Assembly (NCBI RefSeq): GCF_001297125.1
Contig: NZ_LHPC01000046.1
Coordinates: 62,001-126,000 of the forward strand
Direction of reading: 5' to 3'
Origin: Pseudomonas sp. RIT-PI-q
GTDB taxonomy: Bacteria; Pseudomonadota; Gammaproteobacteria; Pseudomonadales; Pseudomonadaceae
DNA length: 64,000 nt
Shown here: one piece after another, positions 33,642-42,256 of the stretch
Layout of the letters: each line of letters opens with the position of its first letter
Numbering within the stretch: the first letter of the stretch is position 1
Notes under the pieces: model-generated
Database searches by the model: none
Told to the model about the DNA's origin: nothing
What the model saw: the letters and a program-made list of their open reading frames with translations, nothing else
Made by a program: the position numbers and the translations under genes

Positions 33642-33896
33642 ATGTCGCTGCGATCTATCGCCCTGCTTTCGTTCTGCGTGTTGTTGGCTGCGTGCAGCAA
33701 GGTCAATCAGGAAAATTATTCCAAGCTGTCGACCGGCATGCCCAAGGCCGAGGTAGAAACCTTGCTGGGCAAACCTGCCGACTGCTCGGGCGCGCTCGGC
33801 ATGTCCAGTTGCACCTGGGGCGACAAGAACAGCTTTATCAGCGTGCAGTACGCCGGTGACAAAGTGCTGATGTTTTCCGGCCAAGGCCTGAAGTAA
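33642..33896 (+). CDS. Small lipoprotein, SmpA/OmlA-like fold
   Basis: The 84-residue product has a lipoprotein signal with lipobox LLAAC (Cys17). The mature part, NYSKLSTGMPKAEVETLLGKPADCSG, resembles the helix-turn start of small BamE/SmpA- or DUF3862-like domains (YxxLxxGMxxxEVxxLLGxP). A second pair of Cys residues could form a disulfide. Likely anchored to a membrane facing the periplasm. A GGAGC ribosome-binding site precedes the ATG. It is followed after 31 bases by the lipocalin gene. Function unknown. Confidence 0.82.
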   Translation: MSLRSIALLSFCVLLAACSKVNQENYSKLSTGMPKAEVETLLGKPADCSGALGMSSCTWGDKNSFISVQYAGDKVLMFSGQGLK

Positions 33897-33927
33897 ACCG
33901 GGGCTATGCGCCCACGGGAGAAAAACA

Positions 33928-34497
33928 ATGAAGCGGTTATTGATCCTACTTTTTGCCAGCCTGGTATTGGCCGGCTGTGCCACTTCTGGCAACGATCCGT
34001 TGGCGCCCAAGACCGTCAACAGCGTCAATCTCAAAAAGTACCAAGGAACCTGGTACGAATTGGCCCGTCTGCCGATGTATTTCCAGCGCAACTGCGCGCA
34101 ATCCGAAGCCCATTACACCCTCTTGCCTGACGGTAACGTGGCGGTATTGAACCGTTGCCTGACGCCGCAGTGGCAATGGGAAGAGGCCAAGGGCACGGCT
34201 TATCCACAAGTGCCGGGCAAGTCCGACAAACTGTGGGTCGAGTTCGATACCTGGTTCTCACGATTGCTGCCGGGCGTGTCGAAGGGGGAATACTGGGTGT
34301 TGTACGTCAGCGACGACTACAAGACCGCCATCGTTGGCGACCCGAGCCGCAAGTACCTGTGGCTGCTGTCACGGACCCCGACGGTCAATGGCGTCGTGCG
34401 CGAGGAATTGCTGAGCAAGGCGCGCCAGCAAGGCTACGACACCACGCGACTGATCTGGCGCGCGTCCGATACGCAGATGGCCAAGACCTCGAACTAA
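33928..34497 (+). CDS. blc: Outer-membrane lipocalin Blc
   Basis: Bacterial lipocalins are outer-membrane lipoproteins that bind fatty acids and lysophospholipids and are linked to membrane stress. The 189-residue product has a lipobox LVLAGC (Cys16) and the lipocalin signature KYQGTWYELARLPMYFQRNC. Further strands include CLTPQWQWEEAKGTAY, WVEFDTWF and YWVLYVSDDYKTAIVGDPSRKYLWLLSRTP. GGGAG precedes the ATG. It is cotranscribed in all likelihood with the small lipoprotein before it, and is convergent with hutF across a REP pair. Confidence 0.93.
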   Translation: MKRLLILLFASLVLAGCATSGNDPLAPKTVNSVNLKKYQGTWYELARLPMYFQRNCAQSEAHYTLLPDGNVAVLNRCLTPQWQWEEAKGTAYPQVPGKSDKLWVEFDTWFSRLLPGVSKGEYWVLYVSDDYKTAIVGDPSRKYLWLLSRTPTVNGVVREELLSKARQQGYDTTRLIWRASDTQMAKTSN

Positions 34498-34511
34498 AGG
34501 CATATACAAAC

Positions 34512-34602
34512 CCGTAGGAGCTGGCTTGCCAGCGAAGAGGCCTTCAAATTCAACGATGATGTTGATTGAGAGGCCGCCTTCGCTGGCAAGCCAGCTCCTA
34601 CA
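34512..34602. repeat. REP pair (REPIN), GCTGGCTTGCCAGCG type
   Basis: Inverted copies of GTAGGAGCTGGCTTGCCAGC between the convergent lipocalin and hutF genes. This REP subtype differs from the GGGCTTGCCC type that is commoner in the window. Confidence 0.9.
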
Positions 34603-34612
34603 GAGGTTGGCG

Positions 34613-35977
34613 TTAGCCCAGGAGATCGCGCAGGACTTGGGTGAACGCGCGGTTGCTTTCTTCTTCGTCGGCATGGCGCCCGTCACGCACGACCCACTGG
34701 CCATTGACCAGCACATCCCGCACCTGGCGATCGCCACCGGCAAACAACCAACGATTGAGAATCCCGTCGCCGCTGGCGGTTGCCAGGTACGGATCGTTAC
34801 CGTCGAGCACCAGCCAATCGGCTCGCTTGCCGACTTCCAGCGCACCAATCGGCTGACCCAGCGCCTGAGCCCCGCCGTCCAGCGCTGCGTCATACAGCGT
34901 GCGGCCAACCATCGGCTGATCGGCGCCATACAAGCGATTACGTCGCTGATCGCGCAGGCGCTGGCCGTATTCCAGCCAGCGCAGTTCTTCCACCACGCTT
35001 AACGACACATGGCTGTCGGAACCGATGCCCATGCGTCCGCCCTGCGCGAGGAAATCCACCGCCGGGAAAATCCCGTCGCCGAGGTTGGCTTCGGTGGTCA
35101 GGCACAAACCGGCGATGGCGCGACTCTTGGCCATCAGCGTGACTTCTTCAGGGTTGGCGTGGGTCGCGTGGACCAGGCACCAGCGTTGGTCGACGTCGGT
35201 ATTTTCGTACAACCATTGCAGCGGACGGCGACCGCTCCAGCTCAGGCAGTCATCGACTTCTTTCTGCTGTTCGGCGATGTGAATGTGCACCGGGCATTGT
35301 TTGTCGCTGGCCGCCAGCACTTCGCTGATCTGCTGCGGTGTGACCGCGCGCAACGAGTGGAAACACAGGCCCAGCGACTGCGCCGGTTGCTGCGCGAGGA
35401 TCGGCTGCAAACGCGATTGAAGCTTGAGGTAGTTTTCGGTGCTGTTGATGAAGCGGCGTTGGCCTTCGTTCGGGGGCTGGCCGCCGAAACCGGAATGGCT
35501 ATAAAGCACCGGCAGCAAGGTCAAACCGATACCGGCGGAACTGGCGGCCTGGCTGATGCGCAGCGCCAGTTCGGCCGGGTCGGCGTACGGTTGGCCGCTC
35601 GTGTCGTGGTGCACATAATGAAATTCCGCGACCGAGGTGTAACCGGCCTTGAGCATTTCGATGTACAGCTGACGAGCGATGACGCCGAGCTGGTCCGGGC
35701 TGATTTTTCCGACGAGGCGATACATCAAATCGCGCCAGGTCCAGAAACTGTCGTTCGGATTACCCGCCACTTCCGCCAGCCCGGCCATGGCCCGCTGGAA
35801 GGCGTGGGAGTGCAGATTCGGCATACCAGGCAGCAGCGGACCGCTTAGCCGTTCGGCGCCATCTGCAGTGGAATCGGCCTGGATATGGGTCAAAACGCCT
35901 TCGGCGCTGACCTCAAGACGTACATTGTTGGCCCATCCACTAGGCAGCAGCGCGCGTTCGGCAAAGAAGGCGGACAT
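34613..35977 (-). CDS. hutF: HutF, formimidoylglutamate deiminase
   Basis: HutF hydrolyses N-formimino-L-glutamate to N-formyl-L-glutamate and ammonia, the branch of histidine breakdown that ends with HutG. The 454-residue amidohydrolase has the HxH metal motif GMPNLHSHAFQRAMAG. Later metal ligands lie in HIHIAEQQKEVDDC, LVHATHANPEE and MGIGSDSHVSLS. It runs divergently from hutC with a HutC-like operator between them, so it is likely repressed with the rest of the hut genes. Length is normal and no key residue is missing. Confidence 0.95.
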   Translation of the reverse strand: MSAFFAERALLPSGWANNVRLEVSAEGVLTHIQADSTADGAERLSGPLLPGMPNLHSHAFQRAMAGLAEVAGNPNDSFWTWRDLMYRLVGKISPDQLGVIARQLYIEMLKAGYTSVAEFHYVHHDTSGQPYADPAELALRISQAASSAGIGLTLLPVLYSHSGFGGQPPNEGQRRFINSTENYLKLQSRLQPILAQQPAQSLGLCFHSLRAVTPQQISEVLAASDKQCPVHIHIAEQQKEVDDCLSWSGRRPLQWLYENTDVDQRWCLVHATHANPEEVTLMAKSRAIAGLCLTTEANLGDGIFPAVDFLAQGGRMGIGSDSHVSLSVVEELRWLEYGQRLRDQRRNRLYGADQPMVGRTLYDAALDGGAQALGQPIGALEVGKRADWLVLDGNDPYLATASGDGILNRWLFAGGDRQVRDVLVNGQWVVRDGRHADEEESNRAFTQVLRDLLG

Positions 35978-36001
35978 GGTTCAGCACCCCATCGTGTGTT
36001 A

Positions 36002-36019
36002 TTTGTATATACATATACA
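36002..36019. promoter_or_regulatory. HutC-like operator between hutF and hutC
   Basis: TTTGTATATACATATACA contains the palindrome TGTATATACA. It resembles the site upstream of hutU (CTTGTATGTACAAG) and lies in the 107-base divergent gap, so HutC could control both directions, including its own gene. Confidence 0.7.
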
Positions 36020-36084
36020 GACGTTTGCCTGCTCGGTAAACTCCGGCAAGCTAGCAATCTCTTCTCAACGAACAAGGATTAACC

Positions 36085-36834
36085 GTGCCGACTCCGCCTG
36101 CAGTCTCTCCGTTGGCCGCACACATGGGCGACAGTCCGGCGCCCTTGTACGCCCGCGTCAAACAAATGATCACCCAGCAAATCGACAGTGGAAACTGGCC
36201 GCCGCACTACCGCGTCCCGTCGGAAAGTGAACTGGTCAGCCAGTTGGGCTTCAGCCGTATGACCATCAACCGCGCCCTGCGCGAGATGACCGCCGACGGT
36301 CTGTTGGTGCGCATGCAAGGTGTCGGCACGTTCGTCGCCGAGCCGAAAAGCCAGTCCGCGCTGTTTGAAGTGCACAACATCGCCGACGAAATCGCCTCCC
36401 GTGGCCATCGCCACACCTGCAAGGTGATCACGCTGGAAGAAGAGGCCGCCGGTTCCGAGCGCGCACTGGCCCTGGACATGCGCGAAGGCCAGAAGGTCTT
36501 CCACTCGCTGATCGTGCATTTCGAGAACGATATCCCGGTGCAAATCGAAGACCGTTTCGTCAACGCGCTGGTCGCTCCGGACTACCTCAAGCAGGATTTC
36601 ACCCTGCAAACGCCGTACGCCTACTTGAACCAGGTGGCACCGCTGACCGAAGGCGAGCACGTGGTCGAGGCGATTCTGGCTGAGGCGTCCGAATGCAAAT
36701 TGCTGCAGATTGAAAAGGGCGAGCCGTGCCTGCTGATTCGTCGCCGCACCTGGTCCGGCCGTCAGCCCGTGACCGCCGCCCGTTTGATCCACCCCGGTTC
36801 CCGTCATCGTCTGGAAGGGCGGTTTCATAAATAG
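36085..36834 (+). CDS. hutC: HutC, histidine utilisation repressor (GntR family)
   Basis: HutC represses the hut genes and is released by urocanate. The 249-residue protein has a GntR winged helix-turn-helix (about 20-85; YRVPSESELVSQLGFSRMTINRALREM) and a UTRA ligand-binding domain (about 100-240; FHSLIVHFENDIPVQIEDRFVN). The start is GTG at 36085 with AAGGA six bases upstream. An ATG 14 codons on would remove a non-conserved N-terminus. hutD follows after 10 bases. Operators it could bind are seen at 36002-36019 and 37736-37749. Confidence 0.95.
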   Translation: MPTPPAVSPLAAHMGDSPAPLYARVKQMITQQIDSGNWPPHYRVPSESELVSQLGFSRMTINRALREMTADGLLVRMQGVGTFVAEPKSQSALFEVHNIADEIASRGHRHTCKVITLEEEAAGSERALALDMREGQKVFHSLIVHFENDIPVQIEDRFVNALVAPDYLKQDFTLQTPYAYLNQVAPLTEGEHVVEAILAEASECKLLQIEKGEPCLLIRRRTWSGRQPVTAARLIHPGSRHRLEGRFHK

Positions 36835-36844
36835 AGAGCCATAA

Positions 36845-37414
36845 ATGAGTGAGTTGAAGGTTTTACGCGCAAAAGATTATCCGCGCATGCCGTGGAAAAA
36901 CGGCGGCGGCAGCACTGAAGAAATCACCCGCGATGCCGGCACCGGCCTGGATGGGTTTGGCTGGCGCCTGTCGATTGCCGATATTGGTGAGTCGGGCGGG
37001 TTTTCCACCTTCGCCGGTTACGAGCGGGTGATTACCGTGCTGCAAGGCGATGGCATGACCTTGTCGGTTGATGGCCAAGTCACGCGGCCATTGTTACCGA
37101 TCGATCCATTTGCCTTCAGCGGTGAGAGCCAGGTTTCCTGCACATTGCTCGGCGGGCCGATTCGCGACTTCAACCTGATTTACGCGCCGCAGCGGTATAG
37201 CGCGCGGTTGCAGTGGCTGGACGGTGAGCAGCGGTTTTTCAGTTCGGCGGGCACCGTGTTGGTGTTCAGTGTCACCGAAGCGTTGGAAGTGAAGGTGGGT
37301 AACAGCGATGCACAACTGGGTCGCCATGATTGCTTGCAACTCGAAGATAACGCTGGGCTGCTGGAAATCTCCAGTAACGGCCTGTGCTGTGTGATTGAAC
37401 TGATCGCACGCTGA
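36845..37414 (+). CDS. hutD: HutD, cupin-fold protein of histidine utilisation
   Basis: HutD is a bicupin-like protein required for fitness on histidine in P. fluorescens; it has been proposed to bind formylglutamate or urocanate and to limit hut expression. The 189-residue product shows the HutD motifs YPRMPWKNGGGSTEEI, GFGWRLSIADI, GFSTFAGYERVITVLQG and LLGGPIRDFNLIY. No catalytic role is known. It directly follows hutC and the two form a short operon. Confidence 0.92.
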   Translation: MSELKVLRAKDYPRMPWKNGGGSTEEITRDAGTGLDGFGWRLSIADIGESGGFSTFAGYERVITVLQGDGMTLSVDGQVTRPLLPIDPFAFSGESQVSCTLLGGPIRDFNLIYAPQRYSARLQWLDGEQRFFSSAGTVLVFSVTEALEVKVGNSDAQLGRHDCLQLEDNAGLLEISSNGLCCVIELIAR

Positions 37415-37425
37415 TCCAACATCCC

Positions 37426-37517
37426 TTTCGCGGGCAAGCCTCGCTCCTACAGGTTATTTGTCGTTCCTCGATCGGGGATTGACATAAAACCTGTAGGAGC
37501 GAGGCTTGCCCGCGAAG
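37426..37517. repeat. REP pair (REPIN) downstream of hutD
   Basis: Inverted copies of the CGCGGGCAAGCCTCGCTCCT variant with about 40 bases between arms. It separates the hutCD unit from the hutU control region. Confidence 0.9.
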
Positions 37518-37556
37518 CTTTTCGCTACTCAAACCCGTTCCCCATCGCGCACCACT

Positions 37557-37604
37557 TTGTTACCGAACGCCCCAGCGTGGCGCAAAACCACGCTCAAGTA
37601 ACAA
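37557..37604. promoter_or_regulatory. Nested inverted repeat, candidate enhancer (CbrB/NtrC) site for hutU
   Basis: TTGTTAC (37557-37563) pairs with GTAACAA (37598-37604). Inside it, AGCGTGG (37574-37580) pairs with CCACGCT (37588-37594). The structure is 110-160 bases upstream of the sigma-54 core, the usual enhancer distance. TGTTAC/GTAACA arms are what I recall for CbrB targets, although the spacing here is larger. Assignment is inference. Confidence 0.5.
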
Positions 37605-37715
37605 CTGTCACGCCCTCCGCACAATCCCCCAGAAAAATTTCATCTACGCCAGAACCCTTGATTCAGGCGCTCTCCAGCCCTTTCAGAATTTTTCTTGAAC
37701 AGCTATCCAACAAGT

Positions 37716-37731
37716 TGGCCGCCTGATTGCA
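37716..37731 (+). promoter_or_regulatory. Sigma-54 promoter of hutU
   Basis: TGGCCGCCTGATTGCA has TGGC at -24 and TTGCA at -12 with the GG and GC pairs at the correct 10-base interval. Start is expected near 37742, giving a leader of about 140 bases. Sigma-54 control of hutU by CbrB/NtrC is known in P. fluorescens. Confidence 0.8.
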
Positions 37732-37735
37732 TATG

Positions 37736-37749
37736 CTTGTATGTACAAG
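37736..37749. promoter_or_regulatory. HutC operator over the hutU transcription start
   Basis: CTTGTATGTACAAG, a palindrome with six-base arms, starts 5 bases after the sigma-54 -12 element and covers the expected start site, a direct position for repression. Confidence 0.8.
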
Positions 37750-37880
37750 TAAAGACGTATGCGTATGAGTCACGAAGACTCAACCATCGTCCACTGATTC
37801 GCCGGTGTGCACTGATGCTCATTGGCTTGCTCGCCCACTGTCTGGGTTGGTTTTGGATTGATTGCTGAGGAGTTCTTTTC

Positions 37881-39548
37881 GTGACTAAATTTCGTGACGT
37901 TGAAATCCGCGCTGCCCGCGGTAACAAACTGACTGCGAAGAGCTGGCTGACTGAAGCGCCGCTGCGCATGCTGATGAACAACCTCGACCCGGAAGTCGCC
38001 GAGAACCCTAAAGAACTGGTGGTTTACGGTGGTATCGGTCGTGCGGCACGTAACTGGGAATGCTACGACAAGATCGTCGAAAGCCTGACCAACCTGAACG
38101 ACGACGAGACCCTGCTGGTGCAATCCGGCAAGCCGGTCGGCGTGTTCAAGACCCACACCAACGCCCCGCGCGTACTGATCGCCAACTCCAACCTGGTGCC
38201 ACATTGGGCGAGCTGGGAGCACTTCAACGAACTCGACGCCAAAGGCCTGGCCATGTACGGCCAGATGACCGCCGGCAGCTGGATCTACATCGGCAGCCAG
38301 GGCATCGTCCAGGGCACCTACGAAACCTTCGTCGAAGCCGGTCGCCAGCACTACAACGATGACCTCAAAGGTCGTTGGGTCCTGACCGCAGGCCTCGGCG
38401 GCATGGGCGGCGCTCAACCTCTGGCCGCGACACTGGCCGGCGCTTGCTCGCTGAACATCGAATGCCAGCAGGTCAGCATCGACTTCCGCCTGAACAGCCG
38501 TTATGTCGACGAGCAAGCCACCGACCTCGACGACGCCCTGGCGCGCATCGAAAAATACACCAAGGAAGGCAAGGCGATCTCCATCGCTCTGTTGGGCAAC
38601 GCGGCTGAAATCCTCCCGGAACTGGTCAAGCGTGGCGTGCGCCCGGACATGGTCACCGACCAGACCAGCGCCCACGACCCACTCAACGGTTACCTGCCAG
38701 CCGGCTGGACCTGGGAAGAATACCGCGCTCGCGCCAAGACCGAGCCTGCTGCCGTGGTCAAGGCCGCCAAGCAATCGATGGCTGTGCACGTTAAAGCGAT
38801 GCTCGAATTCCAGAAAATGGGCATTCCGACCTTCGACTACGGCAACAACATCCGTCAAATGGCCCAGGAAGAAGGCGTGGAAAACGCATTCGACTTCCCA
38901 GGCTTTGTACCGGCTTACATCCGTCCACTGTTCTGCCGTGGCATCGGCCCGTTCCGTTGGGCTGCGCTGTCGGGTAACGCTGAAGACATCTACAAGACCG
39001 ACGCCAAGGTCAAAGAACTGATCCCGGACGACGCTCACCTGCACAACTGGCTGGACATGGCGCGCGAGCGCATCAGCTTCCAGGGTCTGCCGGCACGTAT
39101 CTGCTGGGTTGGCCTGGGCCTGCGCGCCAAGCTCGGCCTGGCGTTCAACGAAATGGTTCGCAGCGGTGAATTGTCCGCGCCAATCGTGATCGGTCGCGAC
39201 CACCTGGACTCCGGTTCGGTTGCCAGCCCGAACCGCGAAACCGAATCGATGCAAGACGGTTCTGATGCCGTGTCCGACTGGCCACTGCTCAACGCCCTGC
39301 TCAACACCGCGAGCGGCGCGACCTGGGTTTCCTTGCCCCACGGCGGCGGCGTCGGCATGGGCTTCCCCCAGCACTCGGGCATGGTGATTGTCTGCGACGG
39401 TACTGACGAAGCGGCCGAGCGTATCGCTCGCGTTCTGCACAACGACCCGGCGACCGGCGTTATGCGTCACGCCGATGCGGGTTACCAGATCGCGATCGAC
39501 TGCGCCAAGGAACAAGGCCTGAACCTGCCGATGATCACCGGCAAATAA
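37881..39548 (+). CDS. hutU: HutU, urocanate hydratase
   Basis: HutU (urocanase) adds water to urocanate to form imidazolonepropionate, using tightly bound NAD as an electrophile. The 555-residue product is full length. It has WECYDKIVESL, GRWVLTAGLGGMGGAQPLAA for NAD binding, DQTSAHDPLNGY, PLFCRGIGPFRW, and catalytic Cys408 in GLPARICWVGLG (equivalent to Cys410 of P. putida). DSGSVASPNRETESM follows. The start is GTG at 37881 with TGAGGAG 8 bases upstream. It is the first gene after the sigma-54/HutC control region and probably heads the long hut operon. Confidence 0.97.
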   Translation: MTKFRDVEIRAARGNKLTAKSWLTEAPLRMLMNNLDPEVAENPKELVVYGGIGRAARNWECYDKIVESLTNLNDDETLLVQSGKPVGVFKTHTNAPRVLIANSNLVPHWASWEHFNELDAKGLAMYGQMTAGSWIYIGSQGIVQGTYETFVEAGRQHYNDDLKGRWVLTAGLGGMGGAQPLAATLAGACSLNIECQQVSIDFRLNSRYVDEQATDLDDALARIEKYTKEGKAISIALLGNAAEILPELVKRGVRPDMVTDQTSAHDPLNGYLPAGWTWEEYRARAKTEPAAVVKAAKQSMAVHVKAMLEFQKMGIPTFDYGNNIRQMAQEEGVENAFDFPGFVPAYIRPLFCRGIGPFRWAALSGNAEDIYKTDAKVKELIPDDAHLHNWLDMARERISFQGLPARICWVGLGLRAKLGLAFNEMVRSGELSAPIVIGRDHLDSGSVASPNRETESMQDGSDAVSDWPLLNALLNTASGATWVSLPHGGGVGMGFPQHSGMVIVCDGTDEAAERIARVLHNDPATGVMRHADAGYQIAIDCAKEQGLNLPMITGK

Positions 39549-39558
39549 CGCAGAAATA

Positions 39559-39642
39559 CCTGTAGGAGCTGGCTTGCCAGCGAATGATGCACCACGGTGT
39601 GTCAGGAAGGACGCCTTCGCGGGCAAGCCTCGCTCCTACAGG
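39559..39642. repeat. Chimeric REP pair (arms of two subtypes)
   Basis: The left arm is the GCTGGCTTGCCAGCG subtype (as at 34512 and 52084). The right arm is the CGCGGGCAAGCCTCGC subtype (as at 20643 and 37426). The outer TGTAGGAGC bases pair but the cores do not match perfectly. Confidence 0.85.
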
Positions 39643-39675
39643 GATCACCCAATAACAATCCACAGAGGTTGAATC

Positions 39676-41148
39676 ATGGCGGTTAACAGCGATCGTGCAG
39701 GCAACAAACCGTTGATCGAGAAACGTTCGATCGACTACATCCCGGAAGCGGAAAGACACGGTCGTCTATTGAGCCAGTTCACCCTGTGGATGGGTGCCAA
39801 CCTGCAAATCACCGCGATTGTCACCGGGGCCCTGGCCGTAGTGCTGGGCGGTGACGTGTTCTGGTCGTTGATCGGTCTGTTGATCGGGCAACTGCTCGGC
39901 GGCGGTGTGATGGCGTTGCATGCCGCACAAGGGCCAAAGCTTGGCCTGCCGCAGATGATCTCCAGCCGCGTGCAGTTCGGCGTGTATGGCGCGGCCATCC
40001 CGATCGTGCTGGTGTGTTTGATGTACCTCGGTTTCACCGCAACGGGAACCGTACTTTCCGGCCAGGCGCTGGGCCAGTTGTTTGGCGTCAGCGACAGCGT
40101 CGGTATCCTTATCTTCGCCAGTGTCATCGTGCTGGTCACGGTGCTCGGTTATCGGGTGATCCATTGGATTGGCCGTGTTGCCAGTGTCATTGGTGTGATT
40201 GCCTTCGTTTCCCTGTTCAGCCGTCTGATGAGCCAGACCGACATTGGCGCACTCCTGCAAATCCGCCACTTCAGCTGGAGCAGCTTCCTGCTCGCGGTAT
40301 CTCTTGCCGCGTCCTGGCAGATCGCCTTCGGCCCGTACGTGGCTGACTATTCGCGCTACCTCCCGAGCAAGACGTCCTCGGTGAAGACCTTTTTCGCCGC
40401 TGGCGCAGGTTCGGTCATTGGCGCACAGGTGGCAATGATCCTCGGCGTGTTCGCGGCCGCCTCGGCCAACGGCCAATTTGCCGGCCACGAAGTCGCCTAC
40501 ATCGTTGGTTTGGGCGGCACCGGTGCCACCGCTGCGCTGCTGTACTTCAGCATCGCGTTCGGCAAGGTCACCATCTCCACGCTGAACTCGTACGGCAGCT
40601 TCATGTGCATTGCGACCGTCATCAGCGGTTTTCGTGGTGATCTGAAAGTATCGCGCTTGCAGCGTCTGGTGTTCGTGCTGGTCATCGTCGGTGCCGCGAC
40701 CCTGATGGCGTTGCTCGGTCAGCACTCGTTCCTCGGTGCATTCAAGTCTTTCATCCTGTTCTTGCTCGCCTTCTTTACACCCTGGAGCGCGATCAACCTG
40801 GTGGACTACTACTGCATCACCCGCGAGCGTTATGACGTGCCGGCACTGGCCGATCCAAACGGTCGCTACGGCCGTTGGAACGCCCTCGGTATCAGCGTTT
40901 ATGTCTTCGGTGTGCTGGTGCAGCTGCCGTTCATCTCCACCAAGTTCTACACCGGTCCGCTGGTAGCGGCCCTGGGCGATGTGGATATTTCCTGGATCAT
41001 CGGTCTAGTGATTCCCGCTGCCCTGTATTACGTGTGCGCGAAAAAATGGCACAGCCCAGTACCCGATCACCTGATTCTGCCAGTCGAGCAGGACAGCAAT
41101 GCAGCACCTATAACAAGCGGGGCCGGTCGCGCTGCGGCGCAGGCCTGA
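39676..41148 (+). CDS. NCS1-family permease of the hut locus (cytosine/purine permease type)
   Basis: The 490-residue protein has about 12 membrane segments and the NCS1 pattern (QFTLWMGANLQITAIVTGAL, SLIGLLIGQLLGGGVMALHAAQGPKLGLPQM, APWSAINL-like TPWSAINLVDYYC). NCS1 carriers take up nucleobases, allantoin, hydantoins and related rings. Its place between hutU and the hutXWV genes suggests it imports urocanate or another imidazole compound; in P. fluorescens a permease at this place has been linked to urocanate uptake. Substrate cannot be read from sequence. CACAGAGGT precedes the ATG. Confidence 0.88.
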   Translation: MAVNSDRAGNKPLIEKRSIDYIPEAERHGRLLSQFTLWMGANLQITAIVTGALAVVLGGDVFWSLIGLLIGQLLGGGVMALHAAQGPKLGLPQMISSRVQFGVYGAAIPIVLVCLMYLGFTATGTVLSGQALGQLFGVSDSVGILIFASVIVLVTVLGYRVIHWIGRVASVIGVIAFVSLFSRLMSQTDIGALLQIRHFSWSSFLLAVSLAASWQIAFGPYVADYSRYLPSKTSSVKTFFAAGAGSVIGAQVAMILGVFAAASANGQFAGHEVAYIVGLGGTGATAALLYFSIAFGKVTISTLNSYGSFMCIATVISGFRGDLKVSRLQRLVFVLVIVGAATLMALLGQHSFLGAFKSFILFLLAFFTPWSAINLVDYYCITRERYDVPALADPNGRYGRWNALGISVYVFGVLVQLPFISTKFYTGPLVAALGDVDISWIIGLVIPAALYYVCAKKWHSPVPDHLILPVEQDSNAAPITSGAGRAAAQA

Positions 41149-41217
41149 TTGGACGTGGACAGGGCCTGGATGCCTCTTGACTGCCGTAAGCCAATTCATG
41201 ATTAGGAGCGTCACACA

Positions 41218-42186
41218 ATGAAATCGAACAAGACCCTGCTGACCACATTGCTTTCCATGGGCCTGCTGGCCAGTGCCGGTGCCACTCAGGCGGCGGGTTG
41301 GTGCGAGTCGGGCAAACCGGTGAAATTTGCCGGCCTGAACTGGGAAAGCGCCATGCTGCTGACCGACGTGCTGCAAGTCGTGTTGGAGAAAGGCTACGAC
41401 TGCAAGACTGACAGCCTGCCGGGCAACTCCATCACCATGGAAAACGCCCTGAGCAGCAACGACATTCAGATTTTTGCCGAAGAGTGGGTCGGCCGCAGTG
41501 AAGTCTGGAACAAGGCCGAGAAGGCCGGCAAAGTCGTCGGTGTCGGCGCCCCTGTCGTAGGCGCTATCGAAGGCTGGTACGTGCCGCGTTACGTGATCGA
41601 AGGCGACGCCAAGCGTAAGCTGGAGCCGAAGGCACCGGACCTGAAAAACATTGCTGACCTGGCCAAATATTCCGCTGTGTTCAAGGACGCCGAAGAGCCC
41701 TCCAAGGGCCGTTTCTACAACTGCCCGGCGGGCTGGACCTGTGAACTGGACAACAGCGAAATGCTCAAAAGCTATGGCCTGGAAAGCACCTACACCAACT
41801 TCCGTCCGGGCACCGGCCCGGCGCTGGATGCGGCGGTGCTGTCGAGCTACAAGCGTGGCGAGCCGATCCTGTTCTACTACTGGTCGCCAACCCCGCTGAT
41901 GGGCCAGGTTGACCTGGTCAAGCTTGAAGAGAAGCCAGGCGTGGACAAGCGCGTGACCATCAAGGTCGGCCTGTCCAAGACGTTCCACGAGCAAGCCCCG
42001 GAACTGGTGGCTGTGCTGGAAAAGGTCAACCTGCCAATCGACCTGCTGAACCAGAACCTCGGGCGTATGGCCAAAGAGCGGATCGAGTCGCCAAAACTGG
42101 CCAAGATCTTCTTGAAGGAACATCCTGAAGTCTGGCACGCATGGGTGAGCGACGACGCAGCCAAGAAAATCGACGCGGCCTTGTAG
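41218..42186 (+). CDS. hutX: HutX, histidine ABC transporter binding protein (glycine-betaine type)
   Basis: The 322-residue periplasmic protein has a signal peptide (residues 1-24, ending ATQAAG) and the OpuAC-type fold: PVKFAGLNWESAMLLTDVLQVVLEKGYDC, ALSSNDIQIFAEEWVGRSEVW, and FYYWSPTPLMGQVDLVKLEE. Although the family commonly binds quaternary amines, HutX proteins bind histidine. The following genes encode the matching permease and ATPase. A GGAGCG ribosome-binding site precedes the ATG. Specificity for histidine is inferred from the hut context. Confidence 0.88.
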   Translation: MKSNKTLLTTLLSMGLLASAGATQAAGWCESGKPVKFAGLNWESAMLLTDVLQVVLEKGYDCKTDSLPGNSITMENALSSNDIQIFAEEWVGRSEVWNKAEKAGKVVGVGAPVVGAIEGWYVPRYVIEGDAKRKLEPKAPDLKNIADLAKYSAVFKDAEEPSKGRFYNCPAGWTCELDNSEMLKSYGLESTYTNFRPGTGPALDAAVLSSYKRGEPILFYYWSPTPLMGQVDLVKLEEKPGVDKRVTIKVGLSKTFHEQAPELVAVLEKVNLPIDLLNQNLGRMAKERIESPKLAKIFLKEHPEVWHAWVSDDAAKKIDAAL

Positions 42187-42256
42187 GTTGGGCTTCTCCG
42201 ACTGTCGGCAACGGCGGTCGGACGCTTGATCGCAACCCCTTGATTGAGAGTCTCTT

